From: Hericium rajendrae
Lineage: Eukaryota > Basidiomycota > Agaricomycetes > Russulales > Hericiaceae
Reading direction: 5' to 3'
NCBI GenBank assembly: GCA_033439255.1
Contig: CM065880.1
Location: 1,426,001 to 1,490,000, forward strand
DNA: 64,000 nt
Shown here: in pieces, positions 1 through 12,250 of the stretch
Numbering within the stretch: position 1 is the stretch's first letter
Layout: each line of letters begins with the position of its first letter
Position numbers and translations under genes: made by a program
The notes under the pieces: model-generated
Database searches by the model: none
Seen by the model: only the letters and a program-made list of their open reading frames with translations
Told to the model about the DNA's origin: nothing

Positions 1-1751
1 CGGAGTGGCCAACTCCTTGGAGCCTAATGTATAGTTCCACTTAGTATTTCAGGTTGATAAAGATAATGGGCAAAACTTGCCGGATGACTGAGATTTCTTT
101 TTGGAGGAAGAAGGTGCAACCGGACTCATCGCAGTTGAAAAAGGAAGTGCATTGTCCATGCAGTATATGCTTAGCTTGGACTTCTGAAAGACCAGGCCGT
201 AGAATGCCAAAGCCCTTTCCCATTCCATGCTCAAGGGAGAGACATAGAGCTCTTTGATCTGACGTCCATCTAAAATAAGATAGTCAAATTGCATACAAGA
301 GATGATAACAATAAAGAACATACTGCTTTCCAGCACCCGTGCATTGGCTAGATGAGAATCTACAACAAATCCAACGGTGAGACACAAGGCTGTGCTTTTA
401 TTTCCGTCCTTGAATGCAATAGCATGGCCGGTGCCTAAAGGCATAGCAACAAAGTCACTTGGATCTGCACGAGAGGGATTCATCAAATTCAAAGATCGGT
501 TCTCCTGAAATGTGATAATCTGAAGGAGATAGCTGTGCACATACCCTATTAATATATTGTATGATGAAATGAGTTGAACAATAAACTTACTCGAGTGTAA
601 TGTTACCGTAGGCATCATCTGTCAGACGACTAACTGCATAGGTCGTGACATCTACACTGCCACCAATCAGACTAGTAGACGTGCTATAAGAAAAAAGAGT
701 TGTAAGTCATTTGGAAAAGCTTACAACAAAAATCAAGCGTACTTTAGAGGTGGAAGTTGTTTGTAAAACATTGTCATAAGGGGATCAATCAACGTAGCAA
801 TGGTGACATTGCAGCCCTCTGGAATTCTGAAAGAAGAATGATTTAGTATTCCGATAGATGTGACAATAACATACAGATTGTTGTCCATCACGTCCAAGTC
901 AATGTTGTCTTGATTCTCTTTGTTTTCATCCGTGCTCTTCTGCACGTCATCAGAAACCATTGCATCTGTAGTGTCAGCAGCTTCGTCATCTAAAAAGACA
1001 TCCTTTGATCTATAATGTGTAGGCAAATCAGCAATCATTCTACAGATAAAACTGTACGACATACGTCTTCTGAGGATTAACCTCCTTAATCGAAAATGGA
1101 CTGCCAAGTACAATTATAAAGCTAAGCAAGCTTGGACTATGCATGTGAAGAATGCAATAAAATCACGTACTCATCATCTGATACCAAAGTACGCTCTTTT
1201 CTGCAAAGACAACAATATCAAGAAAGCAAATATATGAAAAAAAACATATACGTACTTCTCGTTCATCTTCTGTTTCTTTGGGGCAGAAGCAGTTCCATTA
1301 TTGTTAGTCGTTTCTGATGTTTTGCGTAAGCTGAGAGGCTCTCTTATTCTTATGTTAATGCATATCTAAACAGTAAAAGATAAAAAAACTCACCGATCTG
1401 CTTTAGCCATCCGTTTAAAACGTGTAGTCAATGGAGTCTGCAACTCTGGCCTACGCACAAAATGGTCAGAAAAGTATGAAACAAAATCCCAAAAAGATAA
1501 GTGTACTCTTCATCGGACTCGAACACTGGCTCTTCCAAAGCTCTCTTCCTACTGTCAACAGCATTAGCCCAATCATATAATTGCACAAAATAAAGACATA
1601 CGAGTTCATAGAACCTAGTGAGCTAGCCAGAGATGATGTTCGGCTGAGTCCCTTGGGAGCCGAAGGTTGAACGGTCATCTTGGGCTTACGAACAGGGGTG
1701 GAAGGAAGAGCAAGGACCTTGTCCTTGTTGCTGCGAGACCGAGTATTCATG
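1..1751 (-). CDS. unknown spliced gene, 3' end may lie outside window
   Basis: I do not recognise this protein. The likely start is the ATG at 1751 (MNTRSRSNKDKV). A basic, Ser/Thr/Pro-rich N-terminus is followed by short exons: RALEEPVFESDEEY near 1500-1560, a Lys-rich piece near 1270-1310, an acidic piece near 890-1010 (DDEAADTTDAM, DENKENQDNIDLD), IPEGCNVTIATLIDPLM near 750-830, and a C-terminal exon set at 49-500 with NPSRADPSDFVAMPLGTG and ALCLTVGFVVDS. Introns of about 50-70 bp with GT..AG ends separate them. The charged tail and short exons suggest a nuclear protein, but that is inference. The frame is still open near position 40, so the true C-terminus is unclear. It is divergent from the plus-strand gene at 3109. 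Confidence 0.5.
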
Positions 1752-2289
1752 ATGAAAAAAGGTATAAAAAGAGGATAATAGACGTGCAATAAGACAAATG
1801 AAGTGCCAGCAAAGATGCAGAAGAACAGTGGGGCAGCAAATGCTGAGGCAAAGCGATTGAACTGCTCTCTTCTTATATAAAATGAGGATAGGAGTTTAGG
1901 GCAGGTGTAAATCTGACTTAGACCTCAAGTCATACTTTGTGAATGCACGGATAAACGATGCAATTGGAAATATTATGATAGAGATCATGCTTACATCTGA
2001 ATTTGTGTAGTCACCTATCAAATCGGTCTGACAGATCTTTGGGGTATGGTGACATGTCAAGTAGTAACTGAATATCCAAAACAAATAAGAATTAGCAAGA
2101 TGCAGAGCAAGATGAACAAGAGAATCGGAACCTGAGATCTACAAAATGCTTCAGCGTTGGCCCGAAGTACGGTAAAAATACGTATGTTCTTAGGATGTTT
2201 GTAGCCAACATTGGAAATGTAAAATATAGAATTTCAACCGGACAACAAAGTGTTAGGCATAACATGAAACCCTTGATGGTTGATTCGGA

Positions 2290-2790
2290 AGCAATATGTT
2301 CTAGGCAAGATCTGCAAAGTAGCTGAACATTAAGCGAGCTTAAGACAAGATGACACGTACCATTGGACCTGAAGCTTCGGAACAAACATAAAACACAGGA
2401 TGCCCATTGGACCGGAAGAGGGACAACCAGCAATGAAATTTCAAGAGAGCAATTGAAAGAAGCAGTGAGCAAAGCGCTAGGCATAGCATGAAACTGTTCA
2501 CAGTTGATTCAGAAGCAATATGTTCTAAGCGAGATCTGCAAAGTAGCTGAACATTAAGCGAGCTTAAGACAAGATGACATGTACCATTGGACCTGAAGCT
2601 TCGGAACAAACATAAAACACAGGATGCCCATTGGACCGGAAGAGGGACAACCAGCAATGAAATTTCAAGAGAGCAATTGAAAGAAGCAGTGAGCAAAGCG
2701 CTAGGCATAACATGAAGCCATTGACCGTTGATTCGGAAGCAATATGTTCTAAGCGAGATCTTCCGAGTAGCCAAGCCTTGACCGGACTTA
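2290..2790. repeat. tandem duplication, period about 224 bp
   Basis: The block starting AGCTGAACATTAAGCGAGC at 2321 recurs almost unchanged at 2545, and a third, diverged partial unit follows to about 2790. Overlapping minus-strand reading frames here are repeats of each other and are not supported as genes. The stretch 1760-3100 between the two divergent genes holds this repeat and probably both promoters; I see no other feature in it. Confidence 0.75.
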
Positions 2791-3108
2791 AGCGGAGATG
2801 ACACCAAGAAATCTCGATCACAAAGGATTATTGAAATTGAAATTGTTGAATTGTAATCTTGATACATTTGAAAATAAGCCCGCACCTTACTACGTTCACA
2901 AAGAACATAGACCGGATTGTGCTGCTATGAATCTAGATGATCTTGTTGTTAATGCGGACCAATAGAAAAAACAGAGTCAGAATCAGACCACATTGTAATT
3001 TTGAATGCTCCGTCCATTCTTTGCAGTTCTGCCATCCTGTCCTATCTTTCTTCTTTTCCCCCCTCTTAGGATTGTTTTCATTATCCATACGTTCTACGCA
3101 TCATTTAA

Positions 3109-4260
3109 GATGTCTATACCTTTGATTGAGTTTTTAGACAAGCCAGATTGCCGTAAGTGATTGGTGTTTTGTCTCTGTATAGTTTGTCTCATGAATATGT
3201 AGGAGCACATCTTATAAAGATCAGTGATGATGCTGTAAAGCAGTTACCACGTCATCTTCAACTCAGCAATATGTCTGATGTGCGTATTCATACCTTACTA
3301 TTGTTAGAATTCAGCTAACTAGCTTTGTTAGATGAAGTTCTTGAGAGAGAACTATGTCGCACATAAAGCCGTAGATGGATCTGCAAAGGTTGTGTTGCGA
3401 AACTCGGATCCTGATGCGGAGATGGAGGAAGCCGTCTGGGAAGGACAAGGTGTCTTGTTAGACTATGACTTGCCACCAATTTTGGATCGCAACAGGTGTG
3501 TTATTATCTGCTTTTGTCGTCTTTCTCTTTGCTTAAAAACATATGACAGTCTACCTACGAAGATCATTTGGGCGAAACAGAGCGTTCGCCTACTAGGAAT
3601 AGGATCTCCTCTCTTTGATCAATCAGTTGCCGGTGTTGCAGCTATCCATCGTCTCATAGATAGCATCTATTCGGTGAAAGGTCTCAGACCATGGGTTCCT
3701 GATCAAGTTGAGAGTCATGCAAGCCTTAGCTTTGCCAACCGTTACGTCACTCCTCTCTCACTTGTCAACGGCTCAAGTCCTGTACCCTTTGGGGATGTCG
3801 TGGATCCACAAGGCATCTTGCTACTGGCCACATCCACTGCAGGTGCTCATCTTGATGATAATAAGGTTGAGTACTATGAAAGAAAGTGGAACAGCACGTA
3901 CGTCAACTCTATGCCGACTCTTGTGTTGTATTTTACTAATGTTAAAACCTCTAGATCTTCTGATTATCACTATATCACTATTGATCCAGCCATCATTCGA
4001 CCTGGTCAGATTGTTCAGGTGCAAGTGTCTTTTGTTACGGTACCTCTGTCTGGAAAAAAAGGGTTGTATCAGATGGCATGCAAGTTGCGATCTGTAGCTA
4101 TTCTTGATCGTCAATTGCAAGAGGTAAATTTGTTTGTATCTTTGTATAGATGAGACTTACGGATAGATTGTTACTAGGCCTATGATATGCAAGCATACTC
4201 TATTGAGTTTCAGAAGAAGGCATCTCCTCCAAAGGTATTGAAAAGGTGCATTGGATACAT
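3109..4260 (+). CDS. unknown spliced gene, 3' end disrupted by a MITE
   Basis: I do not recognise this family. The start is the ATG at 3109 (MSIPLIEFLDKPDC), followed by a GTAAGT donor. Exon 2 begins at about 3203 (RAHLIKISDDAVKQLPRHL), and further exons run from 3332 (MKFLRENYVAHKAVDG) and about 3551 (SLPTKIIWAKQSVRLLG) to 4125. A last exon at 4178-4235 reads AYDMQAYSIEFQKKASPPK. Introns are about 50-60 bp. No transmembrane segment or known catalytic motif is visible. The foldback element at 4258-4642 begins right after the last recognisable exon; with element and duplicated TA removed, the frame would continue about 9 codons to a stop. Either the native 3' end is altered or the element lies in the 3' UTR. 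Confidence 0.55.
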
Positions 4261-4642
4261 CAGGAACCTTCAAAACTTTCTGTTTTGAGACATCTGACAG
4301 TGTCTGCATGACCTGCTCAGTTGCATCAGACACATCAGATACTCTCAGACAACATCAGCTAATCTCAGCTAGCTGCAGAATATTTGACCTCAAGAAAAAG
4401 TATCAATGCAGAATGCTCACAGACTGATCAGAACTGATCAGATTTATATAAATTTTAGATATTGAAAAGTTTGTTGCATCTAATGATTAGAGTATGACTA
4501 CTATATCTGTCAATAGTTATTGATTTCAAAATATAAAAGCTCTGATCAGAAATTGATCTCTAATTAGAGCCTGCAGCTAGATCAGGTCTTGCAGTTGATC
4601 AGACTTGCAGGATCCATCAGAAAGTTTTGAAGGTTCCTGATG
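4258..4642. mobile_element. foldback MITE, family B (CATCAG termini)
   Basis: This 385 bp element begins CATCAGGAACCTTC and ends with the reverse complement GAAGGTTCCTGATG. The inner part of each terminal repeat is AAAACTTTCTG. It is flanked by a 2-bp duplication, TA at 4256-4257 and 4643-4644. The interior is rich in TCTGA/TCAGA pentamers and has no coding capacity. It shares the CATCAG start, ACTTTCTG core and 2-bp duplication with the other foldback elements here. Confidence 0.85.
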
Positions 4643-4859
4643 TATGTTCTATGTCAAGAGAGGTGAAGAAGACAAAGAGCACGGTCGTAGAAGGCTTAGA
4701 GGACACCTTTATGCAAGATTCTAGTTCTGCGTAGATCAATATTGTTTGTTGCGAAGTATTTTTTTTGGATTGTCTGTACGCGTGATACCTATTCAATATT
4801 TCATTCCGTCCATCTGTTACAAGTTACTATAAGACAGATTAAATCAGAGTTGATCACTT

Positions 4860-7215
4860 ATAAATATATAAGACATCTTACCAACTGCTCTAACCCAAAG
4901 TTCCACAGTCGAGATACTTTACATAAAGTATGTTCCAGCATAATAGGATCAAACACCATCTTCTCTTTCTCTTCTATAGTCAGCCGTGCATCTAGAAAAT
5001 GAAATAGCAAAACAAATGCATCTTTGATGACCATCTTGTTTTTCTCCTTAGGATGGATCAATTGTAATTTTGCTAGGCCTTTCAGTGCTCCTGCTTGGAT
5101 CTCTGATATAAGTTCACCCATATCATACTCTGATGGCATATCAATGACATCTGTATAAGCATAGTCTGCAGTGAGAAGATAAGCCACAAGCGGTCCAAAG
5201 CCATAGAACATGACTTCATTTGTTTTTGACTTTTTGTTTTTGATGCACTTGTAGAATGCTGTAAAGGAGCAATGTGCTGTTCTTTCCACCAAATTCTTCC
5301 ATTCTATGTTTGCTGCCCTCCAATATTTGTCTGCATGTTCAACACTACGCTGGGTTGGACAACCATAAGCTGTGGTGTTACAGAAATAATTTGAGGATTT
5401 ATTGGATTTAAGGCTGTCATAACAGGCTGACCAGTCTTTTAGGTCTGAAAACATGGCCTTCTGATCCAAGACAAACTGGCAACCATAAGTGATGCCACGG
5501 AAGATCAGAGCACTGAAAAATCCAGCTTGAGAGTGAACATTTGTTGGCGAAAAAAGAGTATCATCTTCTCTCATCCTCACAAGACTTGGTGCACGCTGAC
5601 GAAAGGGAAGATAATGGTCAAGTCGTGTAGCCATTTTTGTAAGGAGGGCCTGATGTTCTGGAGGTGCAGATTCTAGATCACCTGTAAATGACAGCTCATT
5701 CTTCAAAGAAGATCTATCCAGGAAGAATATAGCTGCATGCAGAAACTTTAGACATTTTATGTGGCCAAGTGGAGGATGAGAAAATAGAGGAGGATGTGGT
5801 GAAGGGGAATGTCTCTCTTCAGACTGACTAGCAGTAGAGGGAATTGGCAAGGTCTCAATATGTTTACGAGCATCTTTGTTGAAACCAGAATATTGATCAC
5901 AAACATCATTGATGGACATCATGAGTTTATGCTCCTCCGTGTCTGGTATAACAATAGCATGATGAGATAGCCAAGTTGAAAAATGTTGTAAATCATCTTG
6001 AGATACGGAGCGCCGTAGCTTTTTCTTTGCCACCATTGGACTAAATCCACAGAAGAGAACAAAAGTCTTTTCCAAGTAAAGAATCTCTATCCCTGTTTAT
6101 CATGATGAGATATTATAAAATATTACTATTGATATATAAACATACCTGCAATAGAGACTAGATTCTGTACAAATACTGCTTGAGCAACAGCATGAGGAGA
6201 GACAGTTTGATCAGGATTTAACCATTGTCCTAAAGTCATTCGTAAAGATTGCTGAAGAAAGTGTTTTCGAGGGCTAAAGTCAACAGAGCTGAGATCATTG
6301 CGACAAGGTGGGAGACAGATAACACTGGGCACAGTAGAAAGATTTGAAGTAAAATGGGATGGTGTCAGAGTGATATTGCATGAATTAGTTGCATTAGCAG
6401 CAGCCAACAATATTTGCCCAAGCTTCACAATCCAGTTTTCTTCATCCTCAGCATGGACATTCAAGACTTGATCTGCAGTAGCTTGCAATATGATCAATCC
6501 ATAGCCATGCTGTCATATGAGACATCATAACTATAAATTGATTGCAACGAGTGTCTAGAGATTGAAGTGCAATGTTATGAAGAAGATCAGAAATGTTTTG
6601 TAGGCCTTTCTGAACTGAAGGCAAAGGGTCCAGACATCCAGGAGTGCATTTTTTAATAGCTGTTGCCATGTTGCTGAGGCTGATATGTGTAGACGGCCCC
6701 ACAACATAACTAGAGGAGGATGCAGAAATGGAGTTTCTATGAGTAGAGAGTGCTTCCAAGTCATTTTTGAGTGATTCTACTGAAAAGTATTCTGCTCTTG
6801 ATGTTAGACTCATATTGTTAACTAAAAAAAAATCTCCATACCTTTCCATCGTAAAATAGAAGAAAGCGGAATACCATCTCTATCATCAGATTCTTTTGAG
6901 GAAAGCATATCTTTAAAGCACTCTTGGCTCCAAGATAGGGTCTTCTCCACATTTGCAAGGCTTTTTTGTACTTGATCAGCACTGTTCTCCTCTTCCTGTT
7001 CATCTTCATTTTCCTGTTCTTCATCATCATGTTGTTCATCTTCATCTTGCCACTGATCTTCATCTGAAGCATCTCTCATTTCTTCATCTTCATCTTGGTC
7101 TTCATCTGATCTCATACTATGCTCAGTATATAATAAATATGTTATATGTAATTGTTGAAAACTAACATGCATAATTCACCCTGTGGCACAACCTCTTGCT
7201 TCTTCGTATTCCTTC
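4860..7215 (-). CDS. unknown spliced gene with acidic N-terminal region
   Basis: A long minus-strand gene I cannot assign. The largest exon is 4858-6075. An intron at about 6076-6145 has clear GTATGT and ACAG ends, and further exons lie at about 6130-6500, 6540-6810 and 6850-7125. The N-terminal part is strongly acidic (DEDQDEDEEMRDASDEDQ, then QENEDEQEEEN). The body has Cys and Trp residues (CNTTAYGCPTQRSVEHADKYWR) but no motif I recognise. An upstream exon near 7170-7215 (RRSKRLCHR) adjoins the MITE at 7222, so the 5' end may have been separated from its promoter. The position next to a TET/JBP-like gene on the same strand may be chance. Confidence 0.5.
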
Positions 7216-7221
7216 TTCATT

Positions 7222-7802
7222 CATCAGGAAGGTTGACAACTTTCTGATTGACCTGACAATTTCTAACCCTACTGATAGCTTCTGATTGACCTGATCCACC
7301 TGAAAGCAATCTTGAGAAGCAAATATCTGATCAGACTTTAACATTCAAGAAAAGACATTTATTGTCAGATATAAGAGTTTTTAATCTCTAACTAATAGAT
7401 ATATCAAAATCTTTGATATCTAAAATTTTTGAAAATCTGAGAGTGTCTGATTTCAAATCTGGAGGTCAAATATCAGTCAGATGGATCAGACAGTGTCAGG
7501 CACCATCAGATGCTCTCAGACAGTTGCAGATAATTTTCAGATATTTGACCTCCAGATTTGAAAAAAATCTCAGATCAGACACTCTCAGATTTAGAAAATT
7601 TCAGATATCAGAGATTTTGTTATATCTATTAGTTAGAGATTACAAACTTATATATCTGACAATAAATGTCTTTACTTAAATGTAAAAGTTTGATCAGATA
7701 TTTGCCTGTTAAGATTGCTTTCAGGTAGATCAGGTCAATCAGGAGCTGTCAGTAGGGTTAGAAATTGTCAGGTCAATCAGAAAGTTGTCAACCTTCCTGA
7801 TG
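7222..7802. mobile_element. foldback MITE, family A, 581 bp
   Basis: It starts CATCAGGAAGGTTGAC and ends GTCAACCTTCCTGATG, with a TT duplication at 7220-7221 and 7803-7804. Nearly the whole length is one imperfect palindrome centred near 7500; for example TCAAATCTGGAGGTCAAATA at about 7451 is mirrored at about 7542-7561. Full-length sister copies of the same 581 bp length occur at 24201 and 26072, and a broken one ends at 18366. There is no coding capacity. Confidence 0.92.
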
Positions 7803-8088
7803 TTGTCATCTTCTCTGGTCCTTTTCTTTCCTTTGTCTGATGTTTTTTCTTTGTATGGAGAAATAAGTGCATCTGCTACAGATCATATTTTCTTGTTTAT
7901 GTTGGAACGTGTTTTCAAACTGCCAACAGAAAAGTGCTTAGGTTTGCGTAGTTTTGCTATTACAAAGAAAAAATGTTGAGCAATTAGTCTTAGCTAATGC
8001 ACCATAAGTTAATTACTACCTGGCTTGGATCTTGTATAGGCCTTTGTCTTTCCTATATAAAAGATAATTTAGTTGAATCTCTTTTATA

Positions 8089-10174
8089 TCAAAAAAATGT
8101 AAACACACCTCCCAAATAACTACCACCTAACACTTGAGACTCTAATGGATTATCTGGATCAATGAATAGCTTTGGGAAAGACTTGTGATTGCTGGGCATA
8201 AGATTGTAGTTTTGAATTAACCATTCTTTCCATCTTTTCAGGACAGGATGTCTTGGATCTTCTACCACTTCTTGGCCATTTGTAGCGAATGGAACCACAG
8301 TGATAGGAATAGTATCAATGTTATCGATATGCACTGCAACTTGACCAGGTGCTAGAGCCCAAGTTTTTGCAACATATCGATGAGATGAATTTGAATCTGC
8401 TGATTTGATGCTAAAAGCAGAGACAAACTTGTCAACATCAATTTGAACCTATAGAGTGAAATATCAATAATCAACAAAATAATCAAGTAAGAACAACAAA
8501 CTTGAAGCTTGGGCCAGATCTGTGCACATATGAAAATACACAACAACAGAAGATGTCGTACAATAAAATCAAGTAAGGAGTCAGGCTGCATGATGATGTG
8601 TCCATCTCTAGCCCAGCTACCCTTGCCAGCATTGATGAGATTATCTGTAGTGTCACTTCTATCCTCTGGACTAAATTTACAAAGACAAATCAATATATAT
8701 AGCTTTAATATTACAAGTAGAACTCACTAATATCTAACTTCAGGACCTAAAGGTAAAAAGCCTTCCTTTGATGATTTTGAGGACCAAGCGCACAAAGGTA
8801 AGATGCCTTTCATATCATACAAGATATCATTTGGATAACCAATAGCATTGAGGCGAACTGTAGTCTTCAAGGCCGATGGTGATGTTCCTAAAGGAGCCTT
8901 TGGAGAAGTACCACCATGCATAAGCAAGCCTGAAAAATAACAAGCCAAAGTATCCTCTAGCACGATGAAAACACCAAGCTCTAGCAAGTGAAAGCGACCA
9001 GGATCGTATCCATTTTTAGGATGCTTGGAATGAGAAACCATAGCAGTAAAAGCTCCAAGGGCATCATATCCATCTTTATGTTTGCCACCATAATGACCAA
9101 GGATAGATGCAAGATCCACATCTATGTAAATATTAATTTTGAATCTTTGTTATATTCATTTCAATTTTACTAACCTGCTTCAGAAGTAGTGGCATTTGAG
9201 ATATTTACTTGCATGGCCTGGGTCATAAAATTGTCTGACGATCCAATTTTGGGAAAAGGATGCAAGTCTGCAAAAGACTGAACATAATTTTGTATGCCTG
9301 GCAAGCATTTATAGCCCTCTGAAAACAAGCCAGTAGTTGCCTATACAGCTTTAGCCAAATTGATATTGGAAAGATCTTATAAACCTACATCCAATAGTTC
9401 TTTAGACATCTTCTGTGCATCTGTCAACTCTCCACCTTTCTCTAACTTGCCATTTTTTGAAGGCGCAAAAAGATGTGGTGGCATTTGATGTGTTGGTCCA
9501 ATCTGATATGTTCTACCTGATTTATCTGGCAGAATACCAGTACGCTCAAAAGCAGTACCACCCAATAATGTTTTAGAATCCAAATCCCAAACAGGCATTG
9601 ATGCTGTACTCTCCTCCTCTTCTCCAAGAGCATTTTCCAATGCCTGTTGCAAATGCTCCATTTTTTCTGAAGAGAAAATTTTTCTATCACATAAAGTTCT
9701 TGAATTAGTATAGTGATACCAAGCTAAAAAGTTTAAACAACATACCCTGCTATCATGGTTCCCTGAAAAAGATCCTTCTTGCCTGTCACATCTCCATCTT
9801 GTTGTGATCGTACAAACACCATATCACCAGAATTCAACTGAATCAAGCCTGACAAATATTATTTTTATTAGTAGCTGTCCAAAAATGTTAGCAAAACACT
9901 CACCAAATTTGTCTTTCATCTCTCTCAAGGTACCCCGAGGTACTCCAACTCGAGCTGCATACTCTGCATTTTTCTGCTTGCCTGCTGAACTTGTATCCAC
10001 TATGCACACATATGTTGTACCATCCTTGAATGTATTGTACAAAGAATCATTGCTATTCAAAAAGTTCTTTGCATGCAGAGGATGATCTGGCCGTATGCCA
10101 ATAGGAGGAAGTTCAGAATCCCGACCATGTAATTGTAATGATTTTAGATCATTTGGTAGAGTTTGAGAAGCCAT
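8089..10174 (-). CDS. TET/JBP-like 2-oxoglutarate/Fe(II) dioxygenase family protein
   Basis: This spliced gene starts at the ATG at 10174 (MASQTLPNDLKS) and has about seven exons separated by introns of roughly 50-60 bp. The exon at 8727-9120 carries what I read as a double-stranded beta-helix dioxygenase core: an HxD-like HKD (GGKHKDGYDALGAFTAMV, near 9075), a distal His in GLLMHGGTSP (near 8915), and an Arg in TTVRLNAIGYP (near 8854) placed to hold 2-oxoglutarate. The spacing and the phrase YDPGRFHLLELGVF resemble the basidiomycete TET/JBP family, which oxidises 5-methylcytosine and is expanded in mushrooms, often beside transposons. The last exon ends in a stop at 8089. The family call is from motif memory; another fungal DSBH clade is possible. 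I see no nonsense codon, so it may be intact. Confidence 0.5.
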
Positions 10175-10810
10175 AACTATATTTATTATAATTTATATCA
10201 GTCTTAGTACTTGCAAACAATATGAGAGAAGTTGACTTACTATAGAAAAAAGCACTAAAAATGTCAAATTGAAATATTTTTATTGTTGTTGTTGAAAAGT
10301 AGCTATTTATTGCTCTATCTTTAGCTTTAGGCCCATATGGATAGACCAATTAGATTCACTCCAAAAAGAATCACTTAAAAAGAAGTACCTACCTCGTACC
10401 GAACTGACCGAACTGCTCAAACCTCACAAAAAGCTCCAAAGATGCCACCAATGTTAGGGGTCGACTCTTTGCTATTGAGACCTCTGTCTATAATAACATT
10501 AGCATATACATATACATATGATATAAGGAAAATATAGCTTACTATCAAGATAAACAGCTAAAAGGAAGCACTCAGCTCCGACAGTATACCAAAAGTACTC
10601 AAAATGCCGGTGAATTGACAATCCACACTCGGATTGCTAAAGATAGTAGGTGTTATGATTTATTTTAGCCATTTTATACATCTATACAAAGATTATAAGA
10701 ATAATTAGACTCACCGCTAAAGAAAACCACGAAGAAGACGAGATTTGAGCACTGTTGTCGAGATGACGGGAAGAAGTAAGGAGCCTGGCAGCAAGCGCCC
10801 ACTAAGCGCC
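10175..10810. other. upstream region of the TET/JBP-like gene, no clear gene
   Basis: Short minus-strand open stretches (about 10320-10340 and 10680-10860) could be 5' leader exons of the gene ending at 10174, but none has a convincing start or conserved motif. Two loosely similar segments lie at about 10380-10490 and 10545-10640. Nothing else is supported. Confidence 0.3.
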
Positions 10811-10818
10811 CGCAGCGT

Positions 10819-10900
10819 CCGCAGCACGGGCGAAATGACGTACTCCCGTCCCATGACATCACCAGGGGGACGGCAGTACGTCATTTCGCCCGTGCTGCGG
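10819..10900. repeat. perfect-arm palindrome (type F, copy 1)
   Basis: Left arm CCGCAGCACGGGCGAAATG (continuing to 10844) is exactly repeated in inverse at 10875-10900, giving 26 bp perfect arms; the inner parts CCGTCCC and GGGGGACGG extend the pairing. A diverged copy lies at 36603-36684 inside a Helitron. The short full-palindrome form suggests a tiny MITE; no target duplication was determined. Confidence 0.85.
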
Positions 10901-11359
10901 ATTACGTAAGGCCCAATCGTGATTTCCAGCGCAAGTCCTCTCTCTTGCTCTTTCTCTGGTAAGTACTCGTTCTTCTCGCATTCTTCTCGCGTAGTTGGGG
11001 CAGGGTGGAATGTTGGGAGGCTTTGCAGACCACGCAGGTGAGTAATAAACTTTCTTATCTCAATCTTTTAACTAATGATGAGCACTAACTCGCTCGTTTC
11101 GAGCGAGTTGGTGCTCGTTTGAAGCCCATCCCCTGCAACATTACCACATCCCTCTCCCCACTCCTCCGACCTCCTCCATTGCCCCCCGAGGCTCGCGCGC
11201 AGGGCCCAATGGCCTCATTCAGGTCCAACGACCTCGGAATGGCACAACCGCGCTCACTTCCGGCCCAACGGCCTTACTTCCGGCGCCAGGGCTTCCAGCA
11301 CTGCCCCGGGCAGTTGCAGCCAGCGTTTCGCTAGCTGAATAAGGTATGTAATCTTTCTG

Positions 11360-12160
11360 CATTGTACAGGCCCAGAATCACGACCGTTTGGTCGCGATTT
11401 TGGGTCTGTACGACCCGTTCTTCTTGTGCAGCGTGCGGGTAACTCCCGCATGCCGTGCAGGGCCAGAATCGTCACCGTTCGGTGACGTTTCTGGCTCTAC
11501 ACGATGCGTTTCGTGTCCGGGACGTGTGGGTAGCACCCACACGTCGTACGGACCCAAAATTGCAGCCGTTTGGTCGCAATTTTGGGTCTATACGACCCGG
11601 ACTTGTCCTCCATGTGCAGGGCTCGAAACGTCACCGTTCGGTGACGTTTCTAGCCCTGTACGAGACGCTTCGTGTCCGAGACGTGTGGGTAGCACCCACA
11701 CGTCGTATGGACTCAAAATTGCGACCATTTGGTCGCAATTTTGGGTCTATACGACCCGGACTTGTCCTCCATGGTGCAGGGCTCGAAACGTCACCGTTCG
11801 GTGACGTTTCTAGCCCTGTACGAGACTCTTCGTGTCCGGGACGTGTGGGTAGCACCCACACGTCGTACGGACCCAAAATTGCGGCCGTTTGGTCGCAATT
11901 TTGGGTCTATACGACCCGGACCTGTTCTGCATGGTGCAGGACTGGAAACATCACCGTTCGGTGACATTTCTAGCCCTGTACGAGAGGGTTTGCATCCGGA
12001 ACGTGTGGGTACACCCACACGTCGTGCTGGCCCAAAATCGTGACCGTTTGGTCGTGATTTTGGGTCAGACTTCTGCTGCATGGTGTGGGTATGCCCCACA
12101 TGTCCTGCAGCTCGAAATCGTGACAGTTTGGTCTCGATTTCGAGTCTGCACGTTTCCGTC
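11360..12160. repeat. tandem array of hairpins, about 160 bp period
   Basis: About five units repeat every 159-160 bp; the marker ACGTGTGGGTAGCACCCAC sits at 11522, 11681 and 11841, with a shortened form at 12001. Each unit carries three strong hairpins. One is of type GACCCAAAAT...CCGTTTGG...ATTTTGGGTC (for example 11551-11588), one of type GGGCTCGAAACGTCACC-GTTC-GGTGACG... (for example 11619-11656), and one short stem ACGTGTGGGT-AGC-ACCCACACGT. The two longer hairpins share an ACC-GTTY-GGT loop. All three forward frames are open through much of the array, but the period is not a multiple of three, so coding is unlikely. It lies between the divergent TET/JBP-like and JmjC-like genes. Confidence 0.9.
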
Positions 12161-12250
12161 TTATCACGCTAGGTAGCATACCACTGTATTGTATATTAGG
12201 GACTTCAAATAAAATTTGTTTCTTTTTTTTTTTGTCTCGCAATCCTGAGG

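Noticed and set aside
2092-2885. Minus-strand frames of 85-181 codons
   Set aside because: They are internal repeats produced by the 224 bp tandem duplication, with no independent coding evidence.
4858-6075. Kyakuja-Dileera-Zisupton transposase next to the TET/JBP-like gene
   Set aside because: I looked for it because such pairs are known, but the protein lacks the KDZ phrases I would expect and no terminal repeats bracket it.
7413-7679. Repeated 88-89 codon frame MISKIFENLRVSDFKSGGQ found at several places
   Set aside because: It lies wholly inside the family A MITE palindrome and recurs only with it, so it is not a gene.
11388-12176. Overlapping open frames of 80-170 codons in the hairpin array
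   Set aside because: All frames are open because of composition; the 160 bp period is not a multiple of three and the proteins are out-of-phase repeats.
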